Assembly (NCBI RefSeq): GCF_900128995.1
Contig: NZ_FQUE01000002.1
Location: 434,001 to 498,000, forward strand
DNA length: 64,000 bases
Reading direction: 5' to 3'
Origin: Loktanella atrilutea
Lineage (GTDB): Bacteria > Pseudomonadota > Alphaproteobacteria > Rhodobacterales > Rhodobacteraceae
Shown in pieces: positions 54,771 to 62,835 of the stretch (its first letter is position 1; each line of letters begins with the position of its first letter). A program made the translations under genes and the position numbers. Below the pieces are notes generated by a model, which was not told where the DNA came from, made no database searches, and was given only the letters and a program-made list of their open reading frames with translations.

Positions 54771-55618
54771 CCGGATCTTCCCTTTCCGCCCGCAACCTGA
54801 CCGCCGGCTACGGCGACCGGACCGTGCTTCAGTCCCTCGACCTGGATGTCGCCAAAGGCGGAATCACCGCCATCGTCGGGGCCAACGCCTGCGGCAAGTC
54901 CACGCTGCTGCGCACCATGTCGCGCCTGCTGGTCCCCGCGACCGGACAGGTCCTGCTCAACGGCAAGTCGATCCACCATACGCCGCCCCGCGCGCTAGCA
55001 CAGCGGTTGGGCCTGCTGCCGCAGTCCCCGACCGCGCCGGACGGCATGACCGTGGCCGACCTCGTGTCGCGCGGTCGCCATCCGCATCATGGAATGCTGT
55101 CGCGCTGGACAGCCGCGGACGATGCCGCGGTCGCGCGCGCAATGACGGTAACCGGCACGGCCGATCTGGCAGAGCGCGAAATCGACGCCCTGTCCGGCGG
55201 GCAGCGGCAGCGGGTCTGGATCGCCATGGCACTGGCCCAGCAGACCGATGTGCTGCTGCTGGACGAGCCGACGACCTTCCTCGACATCGCGCACCAGATC
55301 GAGGTGCTGGATCTGCTGGTTGACCTCAACCGTGCCGACGGTACGACCATCGTCATGGTGCTGCACGACCTGAACCTCGCCGCGCGCTATGCGGACCGCA
55401 TCCTGGCGCTGGCGCAGGGGCACCTGCATGCCGCCGGCACGCCAGAGGACGTCCTGACCAGCGACACGGTGCGCCATGTCTTCGGTCTGGCATGCCAGAT
55501 CATCACCGACCCGGTGTCCGGAAAACCGATGATGCTGCCCCGCAGCCGTCACGACCGGACCGCACCGCGCGTCATGAAACCCCTTCGATCAGTTCCCACG
55601 AAAGCGAGCCCGACATGA
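54767..55618 (+). CDS. Iron-siderophore ABC transporter, ATP-binding protein
   Basis: A 283-residue FecE/FhuC-type ATPase. Walker A is GANACGKSTLL (GANxCGKST is typical of this branch), the signature LSGGQRQRVWIAMAL, Walker B LLLDEPTTFLDIAHQ and the H-loop VLHDLNLAARYADR. It has a short C-terminal extension beyond about residue 255. It powers the two FecCD permeases. It overlaps by 4 bases both the permease before it and the exbB-like gene after it, linking ABC import and TonB energisation in one transcript. Confidence 0.94.
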   Translation: MTGSSLSARNLTAGYGDRTVLQSLDLDVAKGGITAIVGANACGKSTLLRTMSRLLVPATGQVLLNGKSIHHTPPRALAQRLGLLPQSPTAPDGMTVADLVSRGRHPHHGMLSRWTAADDAAVARAMTVTGTADLAEREIDALSGGQRQRVWIAMALAQQTDVLLLDEPTTFLDIAHQIEVLDLLVDLNRADGTTIVMVLHDLNLAARYADRILALAQGHLHAAGTPEDVLTSDTVRHVFGLACQIITDPVSGKPMMLPRSRHDRTAPRVMKPLRSVPTKASPT

Positions 55619-56277
55619 CCCTCCTCGACACGACCATCGCCGCCCTGCAGGATCTCATGGCGATCGGCGGCCCGGCGATCATCGTCATCGCGGCGCTCTC
55701 CGTCGCCACCCTCGCCATCATCCTGTGGAAGGTCTACCGCCTCGTCCGCCTCGGGGCCTGGGCCGGCGGCCGCACGCGACGGGCGGTGCAGCTGTGGCAG
55801 GATCATGACGATCGCGCGGCCGTTGCGTTGCTGCAATCCTCCCGGTCCCTGCGTGCACGCGTCGCCCTGACCGCCATGCGCGCATCCTGCCACGATGATC
55901 GCGACGACGCCGCCGCGCGCGAGGAAACCGCCCGTGTCGCACGCGGATCGCTGGAGCAGGCGCGCAGCGGCCTGCGCGCGCTCGAACTCATCTCCACCAT
56001 CGCACCCTTGCTGGGACTGCTGGGCACGGTCCTTGGCATGATCGGCGCCTTTCAGGCGCTGCAACAGTCCGGCGTCCGCGCCGACCCGGCCGCACTGGCC
56101 GGCGGCATCTGGGAGGCTCTGCTGACAACAGCTGCAGGGATGGGCGTCGCCATCCCCGCGTCCGTGGCGTTGACCTGGTTCGAAAGCGTCGTCGACCGTC
56201 TGCGGTTCGACATGGAGGATACGGCGTCGCGGATCTTTCTGCGCAGACCTGATACCGCGGTCGCCGCGGCCGCCTGA
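55615..56277 (+). CDS. exbB: ExbB/TolQ/MotA-family proton channel protein
   Basis: A 220-residue protein with three membrane helices: about residues 17-38 (GGPAIIVIAALSVATLAIIL), about 122-145 in the STIAPLLGLLGTVLGMIGAF signature, and about 163-185 (LLTTAAGMGVAIPASVALTW), with a cytoplasmic loop between the first two. This is the ExbB topology. It is dedicated to the adjacent receptor and TonB system. It starts inside the stop codon of the ATPase gene and ends directly against the first exbD (no gap). Confidence 0.92.
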   Translation: MTLLDTTIAALQDLMAIGGPAIIVIAALSVATLAIILWKVYRLVRLGAWAGGRTRRAVQLWQDHDDRAAVALLQSSRSLRARVALTAMRASCHDDRDDAAAREETARVARGSLEQARSGLRALELISTIAPLLGLLGTVLGMIGAFQALQQSGVRADPAALAGGIWEALLTTAAGMGVAIPASVALTWFESVVDRLRFDMEDTASRIFLRRPDTAVAAAA

Positions 56278-56661
56278 ATGTTCACCTTCGACACCCCCCG
56301 CCCGCGCCGCAAGCCAAGCCTCACGCCGATGATCGACGTGGTGTTCCTGCTGCTGGTGTTCTTCATGCTTGCCGCCCGTTTCGGGATGGACACGGCCCTG
56401 CCCCTGATCGCCGCCGGATCGGGAGAGGCCTATTCCGGCCCACCGCGTCTGGTCGACGTCGCCCCCGACGGTCTGGCGCTGAACGGCGTCTCCATGCCGC
56501 TCGATGCTTTGGTCGCACGACTGGACACGATGACCGAGGCCCCCACGGACATGATCGTCCTGCGGCCCGCGGCGGACACCGACCTGCAGCGCGCCGTCGA
56601 TGTGATGCTGGCGATGAACGCGGCGGGCCATGCCCGCGTCGTGATGGTCGCGGCGCCATGA
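56278..56661 (+). CDS. exbD: ExbD-family protein 1 (with the conserved Asp)
   Basis: A 127-residue protein: short cytoplasmic N-terminus rich in Arg, one membrane helix (PMIDVVFLLLVFFMLAARF, about residues 17-37) and a periplasmic domain. Asp20 in PMIDVV corresponds to the single membrane Asp of ExbD (Asp25 in E. coli) that is needed for proton flow through the ExbB ring. It is followed with a 4-base overlap by a second ExbD that has Asn in this place. Confidence 0.92.
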   Translation: MFTFDTPRPRRKPSLTPMIDVVFLLLVFFMLAARFGMDTALPLIAAGSGEAYSGPPRLVDVAPDGLALNGVSMPLDALVARLDTMTEAPTDMIVLRPAADTDLQRAVDVMLAMNAAGHARVVMVAAP

Positions 56662-57035
56662 CCTTCGACATGCCGCCCCGGCGCACACCGCCCGAAAGCA
56701 TCGTGCCGATGATCAACGTCGTCTTCCTGCTGCTGATCTTCTTCCTGATGACGGCGCAGATCACGCCGCCCGAACCGGTAGAGGTCACGCCGCCCGTCGC
56801 CACCATGGACGACCCGAGCGACGGCGACCTGACGCTGTTCATCTCCGCCGACGGCACGCCGGCCTACGACACGGCACAGGGCGATGCGGCACTGGCGGCG
56901 CTCTTCGCGGCACAACCGGCCGCCTTGACCATCAAGGCCGACGCCGCGGTGCCCGCCTCGACGGTCGCCGCCCTGCTGCCCCGCCTTGCGGCGGCCGGCT
57001 TTGACGCCATTACACTCGTCACGGCAGCACCATGA
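56658..57035 (+). CDS. ExbD-family protein 2 (Asp replaced by Asn)
   Basis: A 125-residue paralogue of the preceding gene with the same layout: an Arg/Pro N-terminus, a membrane helix PMINVVFLLLIFFLMTAQI (about residues 17-36) and a periplasmic domain ending ITLVTAAP. The proton-coupling Asp is Asn20 here (codon AAC). Together with ExbD1 it would form a heterodimer with only one protonatable helix. It overlaps exbD1 and tonB by 4 bases each. By family knowledge ExbB pentamers contain an ExbD dimer, so the pair is the right stoichiometry. Confidence 0.9.
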   Translation: MTFDMPPRRTPPESIVPMINVVFLLLIFFLMTAQITPPEPVEVTPPVATMDDPSDGDLTLFISADGTPAYDTAQGDAALAALFAAQPAALTIKADAAVPASTVAALLPRLAAAGFDAITLVTAAP

Positions 57036-57904
57036 GGCGCCCTGCCGAATGGCTGGTCTTCGGCTCCTTGGCTGTTGCGCTGCACCTCGGCGCGCTGGCG
57101 GCCTATCGCCAGGAACCGAAGGATGGGGCGACCTCCACCGGTGACGGGGGAGAGGCGATGGTATCCCTTGAAGCGGCCAGCGCCACAGTGATCGACATGG
57201 TCGCGGAATGGGACCGCCCGCCAGAGGTGACGGTCTCAGCCCCGCCATCCATGCCCGCGGCCCCGTCTGCCCCTCCGATGACGGCAGAGGCTCCGCCGAT
57301 GGCGGCCCCACCGGACATGTCCACCCCCGACATCGCAAGCCCCGCCCTGCCGGTCGCACCTCAGGCCCCGCCGCCGGAACCCCTGCCGGAGGCCGTCACC
57401 GCCGCGCCGAGCTTTGCCCCGCAGGCGTCGCTGCGTCCCGTGAACCGGCCAGCGCGGCCAACGCCGCAGCCTGCGCGTCAGGCGCCCCCCGCACCCGCAC
57501 CGCAGCAGGCGGCACCCCGTCCGGCTGCGCCGGCGCAACGCGCTGCGGGTCAGGGCAGTGGTGCTGCAGCCGGCACCGCAGGCACCAGCCCGGCGCCGAC
57601 GGCCAGCGCGGCACAGGTCCAAAGCCTGATGGCCCGCTGGGGCGGCGAAATCAGATCCCGGATCGAACGGCGCAAGTCCTATCCCCGCGCCGCCGGCGGC
57701 GCCTCCGGCACCGTGCAGGTCGCGATCCGTGTGGGGGCGGACGGGCAACTTCGGGGCCTTGGCATTGCGGGATCCTCCGGCAACGCGGCCCTCGATCAGG
57801 CGGCCCTGACCGCGGTGCAGCGGGCGGGGCGGTTCCCCGCAGCGCCCGCCGGCATCGGCGGGGGGGCGCACAGCTTCACCCTGCCGATGGCCTTCAACCG
57901 TTAA
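57032..57904 (+). CDS. tonB: TonB-family energy transducer
   Basis: A 290-residue protein. One N-terminal membrane anchor (about residues 7-25, with the His in VALHLGALAAY at the place of the functionally important TonB His) is followed by a very long Pro/Ala-rich periplasmic spacer (about 65-190). The C-terminal TonB domain follows (RWGGEIRSRIERRKSYPRAA ... GTVQVAIRVGADGQLRGLGI ... ALDQAALTAVQRAGRFP). It transmits energy from ExbB/ExbD to the receptor encoded at 49.5 kb. Its TAA shares bases with the stop of the convergent SIP gene. Confidence 0.93.
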   Translation: MRRPAEWLVFGSLAVALHLGALAAYRQEPKDGATSTGDGGEAMVSLEAASATVIDMVAEWDRPPEVTVSAPPSMPAAPSAPPMTAEAPPMAAPPDMSTPDIASPALPVAPQAPPPEPLPEAVTAAPSFAPQASLRPVNRPARPTPQPARQAPPAPAPQQAAPRPAAPAQRAAGQGSGAAAGTAGTSPAPTASAAQVQSLMARWGGEIRSRIERRKSYPRAAGGASGTVQVAIRVGADGQLRGLGIAGSSGNAALDQAALTAVQRAGRFPAAPAGIGGGAHSFTLPMAFNR

Positions 57905-58959
57905 AGCTGGCGCGTCCAGTAGTAGGAGATGTAGCTGCGGTCGCGGGTCAGCCCCAGCGCCTTGAAATGCGCCTTGGCCTGACGGATCGTCGCCTGTTCC
58001 GCAGCGATCCAGACGAATGTGTCCGGCAACAGGCTGTCCACGCGTCGCAGCCACGACCACAGGTCGCTGTCCGGTCCCCGCACGATCCAGTCAAGCGACA
58101 TGCCGGACGGCATGGCCAGTGCCACGATGTCCGCCGGATCGCCCACCTCGATCACCGCGCGACCGCGCAGGTGCCGCGGAGCCTGCTCCAGAATGCTGCG
58201 GATCGCGGGCAAGGCCGTCTCGTCACCGGCGATGAGCAGGTCGTCCGTGACCGGATGGTCGCCGCTGCCTGGCCCCATGACCCCCACGACCTCTCCACCC
58301 ACGAGGCTCTGCGCCCATGTCGTCGTGCGGCCGCCGTCGTGGATGAAAATGTCGAAGCTGAATGTGCCCTGCGCGGGATCGCGCGTGACGAAGGTATAGG
58401 GCGCCCGGTGCAGGGCATCGGCGTCTGCAGGCCAGACCGTGCGCATCCGGTCGTTCAGCATGGGCCAGACAGGGGCGCGGCCCCCCGGCGGCAACAACAG
58501 CGAAAAGTGCATCCCACCCACGCACAACGCCGCGACATCGTCGCACGCCATATGGACCCGGATGAAATGCGCACCGACCCGGTCCGTGCTCCGGACCGTT
58601 GCCAGATGAAAGTTTGGCGGACGATGACTGGCAGGCGCCGGACCGGTCCACGCCAGCCTGCCGCTAATGTCGGGCATGACGTGATCGAGCAGGTAGATGA
58701 CGCTTTCCCGGGCCTGATGCAGCATCACCTCCGTCGGCGCCGTGATACGGACGTCAAAGCGGTCGTCTACGGCATGGATCGCCACACGGGCATCGCCCCG
58801 CATCAGGTCGAGGCCGTGGGGCCCGCGCGTGACCGGCAGCCCGTATTCGATCACGTGATCATGGATGTGGTTCAGCAACCGGGCGGGCAACGGACCATCG
58901 TGACGGGTCTCGGTCGTCAGGATCACCGGGGCCGATGCGGGATGAAAGGCAGATGTCAT
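57901..58959 (-). CDS. DUF2218 + siderophore-interacting protein (ferric-siderophore reductase)
   Basis: A 352-residue fusion. Residues about 1-100 are a DUF2218 domain (ARLLNHIHDHVIEYGLPVTR ... RESVIYLLDHVMP). The rest is a SIP/ViuB-like flavoprotein: a FAD-binding region with RAPYTFVTRD (the usual RxYT type sequence), FDIFIHDGGRTTTWAQSLVG, and a SIP C-terminal domain (IAGDETALPAIRSILE; WIAAEQATIRQAKAHF; RSYISYYW). It reduces Fe3+-siderophore in the cytoplasm to release iron. The ATG at 58959 is chosen. It is preceded 31 bases away by the ABC half-transporter on the same strand. Confidence 0.9.
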   Translation of the reverse strand: MTSAFHPASAPVILTTETRHDGPLPARLLNHIHDHVIEYGLPVTRGPHGLDLMRGDARVAIHAVDDRFDVRITAPTEVMLHQARESVIYLLDHVMPDISGRLAWTGPAPASHRPPNFHLATVRSTDRVGAHFIRVHMACDDVAALCVGGMHFSLLLPPGGRAPVWPMLNDRMRTVWPADADALHRAPYTFVTRDPAQGTFSFDIFIHDGGRTTTWAQSLVGGEVVGVMGPGSGDHPVTDDLLIAGDETALPAIRSILEQAPRHLRGRAVIEVGDPADIVALAMPSGMSLDWIVRGPDSDLWSWLRRVDSLLPDTFVWIAAEQATIRQAKAHFKALGLTRDRSYISYYWTRQL

Positions 58960-58990
58960 GGGATGATCCTCGAGCGTTGTCCTGACACCG

Positions 58991-60694
58991 TCATGCGGCG
59001 GCCAGCCGGGCGTAGTGGCCTTCGGCATGGATCAGGTCGGCATGGCGACCGGTCTCGACGATCCGCCCCTCGACCATCACGGCGATGCGGTCGGCATTGC
59101 GGATCGTGCCAAGGCGATGGGCGATCACCAGCGACGTGCGGCCGACCGACAGCGCTTCCAATGCCGCCTGAATCTGGCGCTCGGTCTCGGTGTCGAGGGC
59201 CGAGGTCGCCTCGTCCAGAATCAGGATCGGCGGGTTCTTCAGGAAAGCGCGCGCGATGGCGACGCGCTGCTTCTGACCACCCGACAGGGTCACACCGCGT
59301 TCGCCGACGATCGTATTAAGTCCCTCGGGAAGGCCCGCGATCATGGACGACAGCTGTGCCTGCGCCGCCGCCTGTCGGATGTCATCCTCGGTCGCGTCAA
59401 ACCGACCGTAGGCGATGTTCTCGCGCAGGGTGCCACCGAAGAGGAAGACATCCTGACTGACGATGCCCACCTGCCGCCGCAGGCTTTGCAGCGTCATGTC
59501 GCGAATGTCGATGCCGTCGATCAGGATGCGCCCGGCCTGCGGGTCGTAGAACCGCGGCACCAGCGCCAGCAGCGACGTCTTGCCCGCACCCGACGGACCG
59601 ACGAAGGCCAGCGTCTCGCCCGGCGCCACGGTGACAGAGATGTCCTGCAGCACCGCCCGGTCCGGCGCGTAGGCAAAGCCCACGCCGTCGAACGTGATCG
59701 ACCCTTTCAGATCCGGCGCCGGCCGGGCGTCGGGACGGTCCGCGATATCCGGCGCCGTGGCCAGCAGATCGAGGTAGCGGCGGAATCCCGCGATGCCCCG
59801 CGGATAAAGCTCGATCACCGCGGCGATCTTGTCGATGGGACGAAAGAACACGCCGACCAGAAGCAGGAACGCGACGAAGCCGCCGGTCGTCAGATCGCCG
59901 CGGAGCACGAAGACCGCACCAGCGACCATGACCACGATCTGGATCATTCGCATCCCCATGTAGTTCAGCGAGGCAGAGGCCGCCATCGTGCGGTAGGCCA
60001 GCAGCTTGGTGTCGCGGTAGCGGGCATTGTCGCGGGCAAAAAGCTGCTTCTCGTGCTCCTCGTTGGCAAAGGCCTGCACGACGCGCATGCCGCCGACGTT
60101 CTCCTCCAGCCTTACGTTGAAATCGGCGACACGGGCATAGATCGCCTGCCACGCGCTGGTCATGCGGCCGCCGAAGATCGTGACGATCGCCACGCTGGCG
60201 GGCACGATGGCCGCGGTGATCAGGGCCAGATCGGTGTTGATCGTCATCATCAGCAGAAAGGCCCCGACGAAGGTCATCACCGCGATAAACAGATCTTCCG
60301 GTCCATGGTGCGCGACCTCTCCGATCTCCTCCAGATCACGGGTGACCCGGGCGACCAGCTTCCCGGTCCGCACCTTGTCGAAATAGGCGAAGGACAGCCG
60401 CTGCAGATGCTCGAACGCGCGGCGGCGCATCTCCGTCTCGATATTGATGCCCAGCTTGTGGCCCCAGTAGATGACCACGGCCATCAGGCCCGTATTGACC
60501 AGATAGACGGCCAGCAGGGCGACGGACACGAGGATCGTCAGCCACAGATCACCACGCGGCAGCAGCACGTCGATGAAGCCCTTGATTGCCAGCGGAAAGG
60601 CAAGCTCCAGCAATCCCGACAGCACGGCGCAGCCGAAATCGAGCCAGAACAGACCCGCCCAGGGGCGGTAGTAGGCATAGAACTGGCGCAACAT
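58991..60694 (-). CDS. ABC half-transporter (fused permease and ATPase), iron-cluster type
   Basis: A 567-residue exporter-fold protein: six membrane helices (about residues 10-300), then an ATPase domain with Walker A GPSGAGKTSLL, signature LSGGQKQRVAIARA and Walker B ILILDEATSALD. It is a MsbA/YbtPQ-like half-size unit that should homodimerise. Its place directly upstream of the siderophore reductase suggests either siderophore recycling/export or, as in IrtAB/YbtPQ systems, import; the sequence alone does not decide. The ATG at 60694 (MLRQFYAYYRPWAG) is preferred; a GTG at 60769 would add 25 residues. Confidence 0.88.
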   Translation of the reverse strand: MLRQFYAYYRPWAGLFWLDFGCAVLSGLLELAFPLAIKGFIDVLLPRGDLWLTILVSVALLAVYLVNTGLMAVVIYWGHKLGINIETEMRRRAFEHLQRLSFAYFDKVRTGKLVARVTRDLEEIGEVAHHGPEDLFIAVMTFVGAFLLMMTINTDLALITAAIVPASVAIVTIFGGRMTSAWQAIYARVADFNVRLEENVGGMRVVQAFANEEHEKQLFARDNARYRDTKLLAYRTMAASASLNYMGMRMIQIVVMVAGAVFVLRGDLTTGGFVAFLLLVGVFFRPIDKIAAVIELYPRGIAGFRRYLDLLATAPDIADRPDARPAPDLKGSITFDGVGFAYAPDRAVLQDISVTVAPGETLAFVGPSGAGKTSLLALVPRFYDPQAGRILIDGIDIRDMTLQSLRRQVGIVSQDVFLFGGTLRENIAYGRFDATEDDIRQAAAQAQLSSMIAGLPEGLNTIVGERGVTLSGGQKQRVAIARAFLKNPPILILDEATSALDTETERQIQAALEALSVGRTSLVIAHRLGTIRNADRIAVMVEGRIVETGRHADLIHAEGHYARLAAA

Positions 60695-60800
60695 CTGCGA
60701 TCCGTCCTCGTCTGCGAGGACTGGATCGACCGCCCCGACACATGGCTTGAGGAACGCGCCATCCGCCACACGGCGACGCGTATCCCTGCCCAGCAGTATC

Positions 60801-60820
60801 AGACTATTATAGTCAGGAAT
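60801..60820 (-). promoter_or_regulatory. Candidate iron-responsive operator upstream of the ABC/SIP operon
   Basis: The palindrome GACTAT-T-ATAGTC (60802-60814) lies in an AT-rich patch; on the minus strand it reads ATTCCTGACTATAATAGTCT. It shares its first 11 bases with the site upstream of the receptor gene at 49477. Confidence 0.5.
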
Positions 60821-60894
60821 AGCGCGGAAATCGCAGAAGCATCAAAAGATGCAGGAATATCCTCTGCCGCCCCGCCTCCGCGGTCGCTCTGCGC

Positions 60895-61857
60895 CTACCC
60901 CTCGTTCTCCGGAAAGAAGCAGGCCGCCGTATGCGCGCCTGTCCCCAGTTCCGGACGCTCTGCCCGGCACTTAGGCTGGGCCTTCCAGCAGCGCGGGGCA
61001 AAGGGGCAGCCGTCCGGCACGGACAGGGGCGAGGGCAATTCGCCTTCCAGCTTGATGCGTTTCTTGTCCTTGGTCGGATCCGCCTGCGGCGTCGCGGACA
61101 GCAGCGCCACGGTATAGGGATGCTTTGGCGCGGCGAACAGCGCGTCCTTCGGCCCCTTCTCGACCGCGCGACCCAGATACATCACGATCAGCTCGTCCGC
61201 CACGTGGCGCACGACGCCCAGATCGTGGCTGATGAACAGATAGGCCAGTTGCAGCCGGTCCTGTAGCCCCAGCAGCAGGTTCAGGATCGCACTCTGGATC
61301 GACAGGTCCAGCGCCGACACCGGCTCGTCCAGCACCAGCACCTTGGGGTCGAGCATCAGCGCGCGAGCGACCGCAATCCGCTGTCGCTGCCCGCCGGAAA
61401 ACATATGCGGGTAGCGGTCGAAATGTTCGGGCCGCAAGCCCACGAGCTTGAGCATGTCGCGCGCCTTGGCTTCACGCTCCGCCTTCGGCATCGTCGTGTT
61501 GATGACCAGAGGTTCCATCAGGATGGTGCCGATGCGCTGGCGCGGGTTCAGTGATCCGTAGGGGTCTTGGAAGACGATCTGGACGTCCTTGCGCTGGTCG
61601 GCCCAGTTCTCCGGCAGCACGTCCTTGCCGTCGAGGGTCAGGGTGCCCTTCGTCGGCTCCTCGATCATCGCGACCATCCGCGCGAGGGTTGACTTGCCAC
61701 AGCCGCTTTCGCCCACGACGGCCAGCGTCTTGCCGGGCACCACCTGAAAGTCGAGTCCGCCCACGGCCTTCAGGACGCGGGATTTCTTCAGGAAACCGCC
61801 GCTGACGTCGTAATGTCGTTCCAGCGCCTTGGCCTGCATCACCGGGGTATCGGTCAT
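60895..61857 (-). CDS. dppF: Dipeptide/oligopeptide ABC transporter, ATP-binding protein (DppF type)
   Basis: A 320-residue ATPase. Walker A is GESGCGKSTLARM, the signature MFSGGQRQRIAVARAL and Walker B VLVLDEPVSALDLSIQ. The C-terminal oligopeptide_HPY extension (about 250-320) has the LPSPLSVPDGCPFAPRCWKA Cys-containing segment. It starts at ATG 61857, overlapping dppD by 4 bases. It is the last gene of the leftward dpp operon. About 200 bases of non-coding DNA separate it from the ABC half-transporter gene. Confidence 0.92.
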   Translation of the reverse strand: MTDTPVMQAKALERHYDVSGGFLKKSRVLKAVGGLDFQVVPGKTLAVVGESGCGKSTLARMVAMIEEPTKGTLTLDGKDVLPENWADQRKDVQIVFQDPYGSLNPRQRIGTILMEPLVINTTMPKAEREAKARDMLKLVGLRPEHFDRYPHMFSGGQRQRIAVARALMLDPKVLVLDEPVSALDLSIQSAILNLLLGLQDRLQLAYLFISHDLGVVRHVADELIVMYLGRAVEKGPKDALFAAPKHPYTVALLSATPQADPTKDKKRIKLEGELPSPLSVPDGCPFAPRCWKAQPKCRAERPELGTGAHTAACFFPENEG

Positions 61858-62831
61858 GATGCAATCCTTTCGTCGGTATTCAGCGGATAGAAACAGCGTG
61901 CATAACCCAGGTCCGGTCCAAGCACCGGCGGCGGCGTCGACTTGCACCGCGCATCGGCGAACTTGCACCGGGGCGAGAAGAGGCATCCCGCCGGCCGGTC
62001 GAACTGCCCCGGCACGACGCCGGGAATGGTCGGCAGCAGACGTTCCGTCGCCCGTTCCGGCAGCGCGTCCAGCAGCGCCGCCGTATAGGGGTGGTGCGGG
62101 GTCGAGAACAGGTCGACGACGGACTGTTCCTCGACCTTCTGACCCGCGTATTGCACGCTGACCCGCTCCGCCGTTTCGGCCACCACGCCCATGTCATGGG
62201 TGATCAGCACCAGCCCCATGCCGCTTTCGTCGCGCAGAAACGCCAACAGATCAAGGATCTGGGCCTGAATTGTCACGTCAAGCGCCGTCGTCGGCTCGTC
62301 CGCGATCAGCAGCTTGGGTTTGCAGGCGATGGCCATGGCGATCATCACACGCTGGTTCATGCCCCCCGACAGCTGGTGCGGAAAGGCCGACAGCCGCTTC
62401 TCCGGGTCGGGGATGCCCACCTGCTCGAACAGTTCGACCGCCCGGGCGTGACGCGCGCGCCGGTCCATGCCAAGGTGGAAGCGCAGTGCCTCCTTGATCT
62501 GCCAGCCGACGGTGAAACAGGGGTTCAGCGAAGACATCGGCTCCTGAAAGATCATCGCAAGATCCTTGCCGATGATGCGGCGGCGAGCGCGGTTGTCGAT
62601 GCGCAGCAGGTCGTGGCCGTCGAAGGTGATCTCGTCCGCCGTGACCTTGGCGGTCCAGGGCAGCAGGCCCATCACCGCCAGCATGGACACCGACTTGCCC
62701 GACCCGCTTTCGCCGACGATGGCCAGGATTTCCCCGGTGTCGACGTCCTGATCGACGCTGTCGACGGCCCGGAACCGGCCCGATGCGGTGGCGAATTCGA
62801 CGGTGAGGTTGCGGATGCGCAGCAATGCCAT
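61854..62831 (-). CDS. dppD: Dipeptide/oligopeptide ABC transporter, ATP-binding protein (DppD type)
   Basis: A 325-residue ATPase. Walker A is [16 protein letters not shown], the Q-loop [18 protein letters not shown], the signature [15 protein letters not shown] and Walker [17 protein letters not shown]. The C-terminal HPY extension includes [19 protein letters not shown]. With DppF it forms the heterodimeric motor of the peptide importer. It lies 4 bases after the DppC permease and overlaps dppF by 4 bases. Confidence 0.93.
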   Translation of the reverse strand: MALLRIRNLTVEFATASGRFRAVDSVDQDVDTGEILAIVGESGSGKSVSMLAVMGLLPWTAKVTADEITFDGHDLLRIDNRARRRIIGKDLAMIFQEPMSSLNPCFTVGWQIKEALRFHLGMDRRARHARAVELFEQVGIPDPEKRLSAFPHQLSGGMNQRVMIAMAIACKPKLLIADEPTTALDVTIQAQILDLLAFLRDESGMGLVLITHDMGVVAETAERVSVQYAGQKVEEQSVVDLFSTPHHPYTAALLDALPERATERLLPTIPGVVPGQFDRPAGCLFSPRCKFADARCKSTPPPVLGPDLGYARCFYPLNTDERIAS

Positions 62832-62835
62832 CAGC

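Noticed and set aside
60839-60852. Hairpin GCATC-AAAA-GATGC as terminator of the dpp operon
   Set aside because: The stem is only 5 bp with no T-run on the minus strand; too weak to annotate.
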